From the NCBI RefSeq assembly GCF_004766045.1, contig NZ_SPQQ01000003.1, positions 310,001 to 374,000 of the forward strand: 64,000 nt of DNA, given 5' to 3'. Position numbers and translations under genes: made by a program. Under the pieces are notes generated by a model. That model searched no databases, was not told where the DNA came from, and worked only from the letters and a program-made list of their open reading frames with translations. How positions within the stretch are numbered: the stretch's first letter is position 1; every line of letters starts with the position of its first letter. Origin of the DNA: Desulfosporosinus fructosivorans. GTDB lineage: Bacteria > Bacillota > Desulfitobacteriia > Desulfitobacteriales > Desulfitobacteriaceae. Of this stretch, positions 60,251-64,000 are shown piece after piece.

Positions 60251-61003
60251 CTATACCTCAACATGTCGATTAAGCAGGTACACTGAAAAAATAAACATAA
60301 GCGCTGAGACTGTGAGAGAGATGAGTAAGGGTGTGAAGAAATAACTTTCGTTCACGCTTAAGAAATAGCCTTGTTCAAGATTGCGATTAGAAAGATTATT
60401 CAATGGAGAAATAGCAAAAGCCTTAGCCACATACAAATTAATTAGTATGCCAAACCCGACCCCAGTCCAGGATAAGGATGATGCATGTGCCCAATGGGAT
60501 CTTGAAATAATCACAATAAGAGCACCTAAAGTAATCGAGAAGGGGCTGATAATAAGCAACCAACTTAGATCCTTGGCACAAGCCTGAAGCAAGTCAAGAA
60601 ATTGTGGTTGTTGAGCGCGGAGAAAAGCAGGCTGAAACGAGTTATAAACAAACGGCATTATTAGTGTTGTGGCAAAGAGGATTCCATATATCTTTAAAAC
60701 GCGCCAGAAGCTGGCGATGCATTTGGCACTAAGCAGTACGCTTTTAGAATAAGGAAGCGTTAGCCACCACCCGGTGCTCCCCTCTTGCCATTCTTTATTG
60801 AGTAGGTAGATGGCGTTTCCAAAAGGAGTTAGAATTAGCAAGCACCACACAATAAAACCCAGGTTGATAAATTCAGCGGTCCAAGACAATCCAGCAGATA
60901 CCAAGATGATTGTAAAAATTGAAAAAACCTGATTTAAAAAGGTTCGTTGATCGTCTTTTTCGAGTTTTGAATCATTTCTCACCAAAGCCCAAAAGACCTT
61001 CAT
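60251..61003 (-). CDS. ABC-2-type membrane subunit
   Basis: A 250-residue protein with six hydrophobic segments typical of ABC-2 export permeases (VFSIFTIILVSAGLSW, WWLTLPYSKSVLLSAK). It starts with an ATGA overlap with the ATPase gene. Together with the ATPase and a GntR regulator it forms a YtrA-like operon; such systems often answer to cell-envelope antibiotics. The substrate is unknown. Confidence 0.8.
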   Translation of the reverse strand: MKVFWALVRNDSKLEKDDQRTFLNQVFSIFTIILVSAGLSWTAEFINLGFIVWCLLILTPFGNAIYLLNKEWQEGSTGWWLTLPYSKSVLLSAKCIASFWRVLKIYGILFATTLIMPFVYNSFQPAFLRAQQPQFLDLLQACAKDLSWLLIISPFSITLGALIVIISRSHWAHASSLSWTGVGFGILINLYVAKAFAISPLNNLSNRNLEQGYFLSVNESYFFTPLLISLTVSALMFIFSVYLLNRHVEV

Positions 61004-61695
61004 CGAAATAACCCCCTATAGATGGATTCTATAGATCCTTTTTCTTGACGAAGGATATCCGTATTTCCTTCTAAAACAAGCTGCCCTCTGTTGAGAAATA
61101 CGACATGATCAAACAAGCCCTCTGCCTCGTGGATTTCATGGGTGCTGATCAGTATAGTTTGCGGTTGATCCAGCATAGATTCGATGATGGACTGGATAAT
61201 CTGTTCTCGAGACAATAGGTCGATCCCGGAAAAGGGTTCATCAAGGAGTACGAGTTTAACCTTTCGTGCTAAGCAGAGAATGATATGTAAGCGGGCTTCC
61301 TGACCTTTGGACAAGGTTGATACCTGATCATCAAGCTCAAGTTGCATCTGATCGGCCAGTTCGAGAGCGCGTGGTAGGTCAAAGCCTGGCAAAACATTGA
61401 AAGCATAGGTTAAGGCTTGTTTAATAGTATGGGCTTTGTACCATTTGGCACGATCAGGGAGGTAGGCAATCTCCGCGTTTAACTTCCAGTGGGGGTGTTG
61501 ACCAAAAACCAAAATGTTCCCGCATTGAGGTTTGACGAGCCCGATGATCGCTTTGAAAAGTGTCGATTTCCCAGCACCGTTGGGGCCTAGAAGCCCTGTG
61601 ATTTGCCCTTCTGGAAAGGTAACGTATAAGTCGTCTAGGGCAACCTTGGAACCGTAGAATTTGTTTAGATATTTGATTTCAATAGCATTACTCAT
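61000..61695 (-). CDS. ABC transporter ATPase (YtrB-like)
   Basis: A 231-residue ATPase. ATG 61695 is chosen because AGGAGG lies 9 bases upstream. It has Walker A (GPNGAGKSTLFKAI), signature LSKGQEARLHI (a variant of LSGGQ), Walker B (LVLLDEPFSGID) and the switch His (STHEIHEAEG). It overlaps the regulator gene by 8 bases and the permease gene by 4. Confidence 0.92.
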   Translation of the reverse strand: MSNAIEIKYLNKFYGSKVALDDLYVTFPEGQITGLLGPNGAGKSTLFKAIIGLVKPQCGNILVFGQHPHWKLNAEIAYLPDRAKWYKAHTIKQALTYAFNVLPGFDLPRALELADQMQLELDDQVSTLSKGQEARLHIILCLARKVKLVLLDEPFSGIDLLSREQIIQSIIESMLDQPQTILISTHEIHEAEGLFDHVVFLNRGQLVLEGNTDILRQEKGSIESIYRGLFR

Positions 61696-62077
61696 GCCAA
61701 GTAACCTCCTTAAGAAGGGACTCTGCGCTAGAGCGGTCAATCCCCAGTTTTTCCATCGACAAGACAAAGGATATTACTGCCTCACTGGCCAGTGCCTTTT
61801 TCACGTGTTTGACAGTTTTAGAATCAGTCGTAATAAAAGTTCCCTGTCCCCGGCGAGTTTCTGTTAGGTGGTCACGATCAAGTTCTTGATAGGCGCGCAT
61901 AACTGTGTTGGGGTTGAGTTTTAATTGTAGCGCAAGATCGCGCACGGAGGGTAACTTTGTTCCCAACTGGACATCTCCTCTGGCAATGGCCTGGCGTATA
62001 TGCTGAAGGACTTGCTCGTACAATGGTTTGGACAAATCCAATGAGAACTTAAAATCACCGACTTGGATGATTTCCAC
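61688..62077 (-). CDS. GntR-family regulator, YtrA subfamily
   Basis: A 129-residue regulator with an N-terminal winged helix (LYEQVLQHIRQAI, KLPSVRDLALQLKLNPNTVM, RAYQELDRD, TRRGQGTFI) and a short helical C-terminus, the YtrA type. The promoter just upstream contains the operator AGTGTA-N13-TACACA, so it most likely represses its own ABC operon. Confidence 0.92.
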   Translation of the reverse strand: MEIIQVGDFKFSLDLSKPLYEQVLQHIRQAIARGDVQLGTKLPSVRDLALQLKLNPNTVMRAYQELDRDHLTETRRGQGTFITTDSKTVKHVKKALASEAVISFVLSMEKLGIDRSSAESLLKEVTWHE

Positions 62078-62112
62078 GAACGCTCCTCCTTTGAGTAGAT
62101 TTCCTAATATTA

Positions 62113-62145
62113 AGTGTATTATATCACTTGATACACATGGTTCAA
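62113..62145 (-). promoter_or_regulatory. YtrA-type operator overlapping sigma-A promoter
   Basis: On the minus strand TTGAAC (62145-62140), 16 bases and TATAAT (62123-62118). AGTGTA-N13-TACACA (62113-62137) covers it; the B. subtilis YtrA site is AGTGTA-N13-TACACT. Confidence 0.8.
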
Positions 62146-62193
62146 TAGGGCGGAGGGAATTTTGCTAATTAAGTAATGCTTAAAGGCGGGATT

Positions 62194-62292
62194 GAAGCGG
62201 AGGAGGAAGCGGAGGATGAAAGAGGCGGAGAGGCTAGAGGCCAGAGGAGAAAAAAAGGAACAAGAGCCAATAAACGTTGGCTCTTGTTCGGG
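62194..62292 (-). terminator. terminator after SsuB-like gene and purine-rich tract
   Basis: AACAAGAGCCAA and TTGGCTCTTGTT (62261-62290) form a 12-bp stem; on the minus strand seven T follow. The adjoining tract 62194-62258 is almost pure purine on the plus strand, which is unusual but has no assigned role. Confidence 0.8.
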
Positions 62293-62315
62293 GGTTTTCA
62301 GTCGGTCTAGACCCA

Positions 62316-63062
62316 CTAAACGGAGATAAATAAGTCTCTTAGTTTCTTTTTCAGAGCGATGAAATCAGGTTCATCCGAGCAACGGGGATAAGGAAACGGT
62401 ACTGAGATGATTTCATGAATTCGGCCAGGTGAAGGGTGCATGACAATAATCCTTTGCCCAAGAATTAAGGCTTCATCAATATCATGGGTGACATGGATGC
62501 AGGTTTTACGGGTAGACTGCCATATTTTTAAAAGATCGGTTTGTAACTTCGTCCGCGTTTGGACGTCAAGAGCAGCAAATGGTTCATCCAGTAACAAAAC
62601 TTGGGGGTCCGCTGCCAGAGCACGAGCGATAGCCGCCCTTTGGGCCATGCCACCGGATAGTTGGTTAGGCGTCGCTTTAGCAAAATCACTTAATCCGACC
62701 ATTTCTAGCAGCCCTCGGACGATTGTTCGTAAAAGTTTTTTGTCAACTCGTCCCTTAATCCCAAATCCAATATTATCTTCCAGTGTCAACCAAGGAAAAA
62801 GGCGGGCTTCTTGAAAGATCATCCCACGTTCTCGTCCAGTAGCCCCAATTGCTATACCTTCAAGCAGTATTCGTCCAGACGTCTGTCTTTCTAAACCGGC
62901 AATGATTCTGAGTAGGGTTGTCTTTCCGCAGCCGCTGGTGCCGATTAGGCAAATTAACTCGCCTTTAGTAACATCAAAGTGAATATCCTCAAGAGCCTCA
63001 ACCTGTCCGTTGCTTAGGTTGAAATGCTTTGTGATTCCTTGGATTTCTAAGAAATTTGCCAT
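62316..63062 (-). CDS. SsuB/TauB-type ABC ATPase
   Basis: A 248-residue ATPase with Walker A (GTSGCGKTTLLRII), signature LSGGMAQRAAIARALA, Walker B (LLLDEPFAALD) and the switch His (VTHDIDEAL). It belongs to the nitrate/sulfonate/taurine importer group. It overlaps the permease gene by 16 bases and is the last gene of the set. Confidence 0.92.
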   Translation of the reverse strand: MANFLEIQGITKHFNLSNGQVEALEDIHFDVTKGELICLIGTSGCGKTTLLRIIAGLERQTSGRILLEGIAIGATGRERGMIFQEARLFPWLTLEDNIGFGIKGRVDKKLLRTIVRGLLEMVGLSDFAKATPNQLSGGMAQRAAIARALAADPQVLLLDEPFAALDVQTRTKLQTDLLKIWQSTRKTCIHVTHDIDEALILGQRIIVMHPSPGRIHEIISVPFPYPRCSDEPDFIALKKKLRDLFISV

Positions 63063-63907
63063 GTCGGCACCTCATGATCAACTTTTTCTTGCCAAGGTAA
63101 AAATTTCTTTTCGAGTTGGCTAAACATAAAATCAAGGGTGAGACCAGTTAGGCCAATTACCAAGACTCCCACGAGCATTAAATCAGGCTGAGCCATTTCA
63201 CGGCCCTCCTGAATTAAATAGCCAATACCCTTAGAAGCACCGAGTAGTTCGGCTGCCACAAGGGAACGCCAACAATAGCTCAGACCTAGTCTCATACCTA
63301 CAAAGACGGAGGGAGCAGCCGAGGGGAGATAGACCCGGGTCATCATCCCCCAGCGAGAAAGGCCGTAGGTGTATGCTACTTCTTTCAGCTTTGGATCTGT
63401 GCTGGCAATACCGTGCAGAGTATTGAGGAAGATGGGGAAAAAGGCGGAATAAACAATGATGGCAATTTTGGAGGCTTCATCGATCCCCAACCAGAGGATG
63501 AACATAGGAATCCAGGCGATACCTGGTATTTGTTGAAAAAAACTTAGAATGGGCGCTAGAAAGCCTCGAACAGCTGGCACTAGGCCCAGTAAGAAACCTA
63601 ACGGAAGAGCGATAGATAGAGCTAGGCTAAACCCGCAAACCACGCGGTACAGGCTGGCTCCTATATGTTTCATGAGTTCACCATTCCCCGTTATGATCAA
63701 AAGACGGTCTAAAATCTGTGAGGGCGGAGGAATGAGATAGATATTCAACCAGCCCAAACCACTAAGGATTTCCCAAAGAATGATAATCAAAACGGGGAGA
63801 ACTAATCCCTGTAACAGTTTCTTGAAAGACCGTACTAGAGCAGGTTGACTAATTGCTCCCGTCAAAGTTAATGTTTCGTGTCTCTTGTAATGGGCGGAAG
63901 CCTTCAT
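63047..63907 (-). CDS. SsuC/TauC-type ABC permease
   Basis: A 286-residue permease with six helices and the EAA-like loop of importers (AYTYGLSRWGMMTRVYLPSAAP). GGAGGATTTTAT precedes the ATG. It forms an importer with the ATPase downstream and the binding protein upstream for a sulfonate, nitrate-like or related compound; the substrate cannot be read from sequence. Confidence 0.9.
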   Translation of the reverse strand: MKASAHYKRHETLTLTGAISQPALVRSFKKLLQGLVLPVLIIILWEILSGLGWLNIYLIPPPSQILDRLLIITGNGELMKHIGASLYRVVCGFSLALSIALPLGFLLGLVPAVRGFLAPILSFFQQIPGIAWIPMFILWLGIDEASKIAIIVYSAFFPIFLNTLHGIASTDPKLKEVAYTYGLSRWGMMTRVYLPSAAPSVFVGMRLGLSYCWRSLVAAELLGASKGIGYLIQEGREMAQPDLMLVGVLVIGLTGLTLDFMFSQLEKKFLPWQEKVDHEVPTWQIS

Positions 63908-63926
63908 ATAAAATCCTCCATAAAAA

Positions 63927-64000
63927 TTACTCTGTGGGAAGGTAACTGGGATCGACTAGCTCGTCTACGAGCTTAGCTAGGTCTACGTTGGGGTGGATCA
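63927..64000 (-). CDS. ABC substrate-binding protein, C-terminal end (partial)
   Basis: The last 23 codons of a gene that continues past the window. They read HPNVDLAKLVDELVDPSYLP then TE and a stop at 63927. This is the usual end of SsuA/NMT1-like binding proteins and it lies 19 bases before the permease gene in the same direction. Confidence 0.72.
   Translation of the reverse strand, partial: IHPNVDLAKLVDELVDPSYLPTE

Noticed and set aside
62119..62316. 65-codon minus-strand frame between GntR and SsuB-like genes
   Set aside because: It covers the terminator, the purine tract and the YtrA operator and has no ribosome site.
1..64000. CRISPR arrays, tRNA or rRNA genes, prophage or integrase genes
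   Set aside because: No regularly spaced repeat array, cloverleaf-like sequence, rRNA segment or recombinase was recognised on either strand.

Overview
The window looks like the chromosome of a strictly anaerobic, spore-forming-type Firmicute of the Desulfosporosinus/Desulfitobacterium group (Peptococcaceae). The assignment rests on the gene set, not on a marker gene: a trimeric NAD-linked [FeFe]-hydrogenase with its HydEFG maturases, two FeoA plus FeoB, a flavodiiron protein, sigma-54 activators, a relic of a cytochrome c nitrite reductase, moderate G+C, strong AGGAGG ribosome sites and many hairpin-type intergenic repeats. No rRNA, tRNA, CRISPR array or intact insertion sequence was seen.

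Layout. (1) 0-9.6 kb: two small SHOCT proteins, a two-component system whose sensor has a Met-rich loop, a 44-residue membrane peptide behind a perfect PerR box, then a minus-strand set: FixH-like protein, polyferredoxin (NapH type), DUF2318 protein, ABC ATPase and two FtsX-type permeases, resembling part of the P19 iron-uptake locus. (2) 9.6-13.4 kb: an NtrC/NtrB-like pair facing that set, with a sigma-54 promoter and a palindromic candidate enhancer between them, then CorA. (3) 13.7-28.1 kb: two paralogous membrane-bound regulators (Cache-HAMP-CitB-type helix-turn-helix), each directly upstream of a target: a formate/nitrite-family channel and the hydrogenase genes. The two target promoters share a long aligned element. 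HydG, aspartate ammonia-lyase, HydF and HydE follow. (4) 28-41.4 kb: an iron section with four Fur boxes (ahead of a DUF3793 protein, a nitroreductase-like protein, a CZB chemoreceptor and the feoA-feoA genes) and a further one ahead of feoB, plus a MarR regulator with a P1B-4 metal-efflux ATPase and a sulfite-oxidase-family enzyme. (5) 41.4-47.6 kb: a REP-like hairpin, flavodiiron protein, nrfA relic, two PAP2-fold proteins and a PAS/sigma-54 activator. (6) 47.6-58.1 kb: a tandemly duplicated CoA-transferase/SDR/GntP-permease operon, each copy behind its own sigma-54 promoter and paired TGTAGC-N6-GCTACA sites, then thiolase and an acetate transporter. (7) 58.4-64 kb: a chemoreceptor with the same Cache type as the regulators, a YtrA-type ABC operon with its operator, and an incomplete SsuABC-type transporter.

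How they work together. Imported 3-hydroxybutyrate or a similar acid would be oxidised by the SDR, activated by the CoA-transferase and cleaved by thiolase to acetyl-CoA, with acetate moving through the GPR1/FUN34/YaaH carrier. The hydrogenase would exchange electrons between NADH/ferredoxin and H2, and the FNT channel probably moves formate. The two Cache regulators plausibly tie these last two to one extracellular signal. The iron section balances Fe(II) import (Feo) and export (P1B-4 ATPase).

The least conventional element is the pair of single-chain membrane regulators with their shared target promoters. Next is the pairing of enhancer sites with terminator hairpins in the duplicated catabolic operon.
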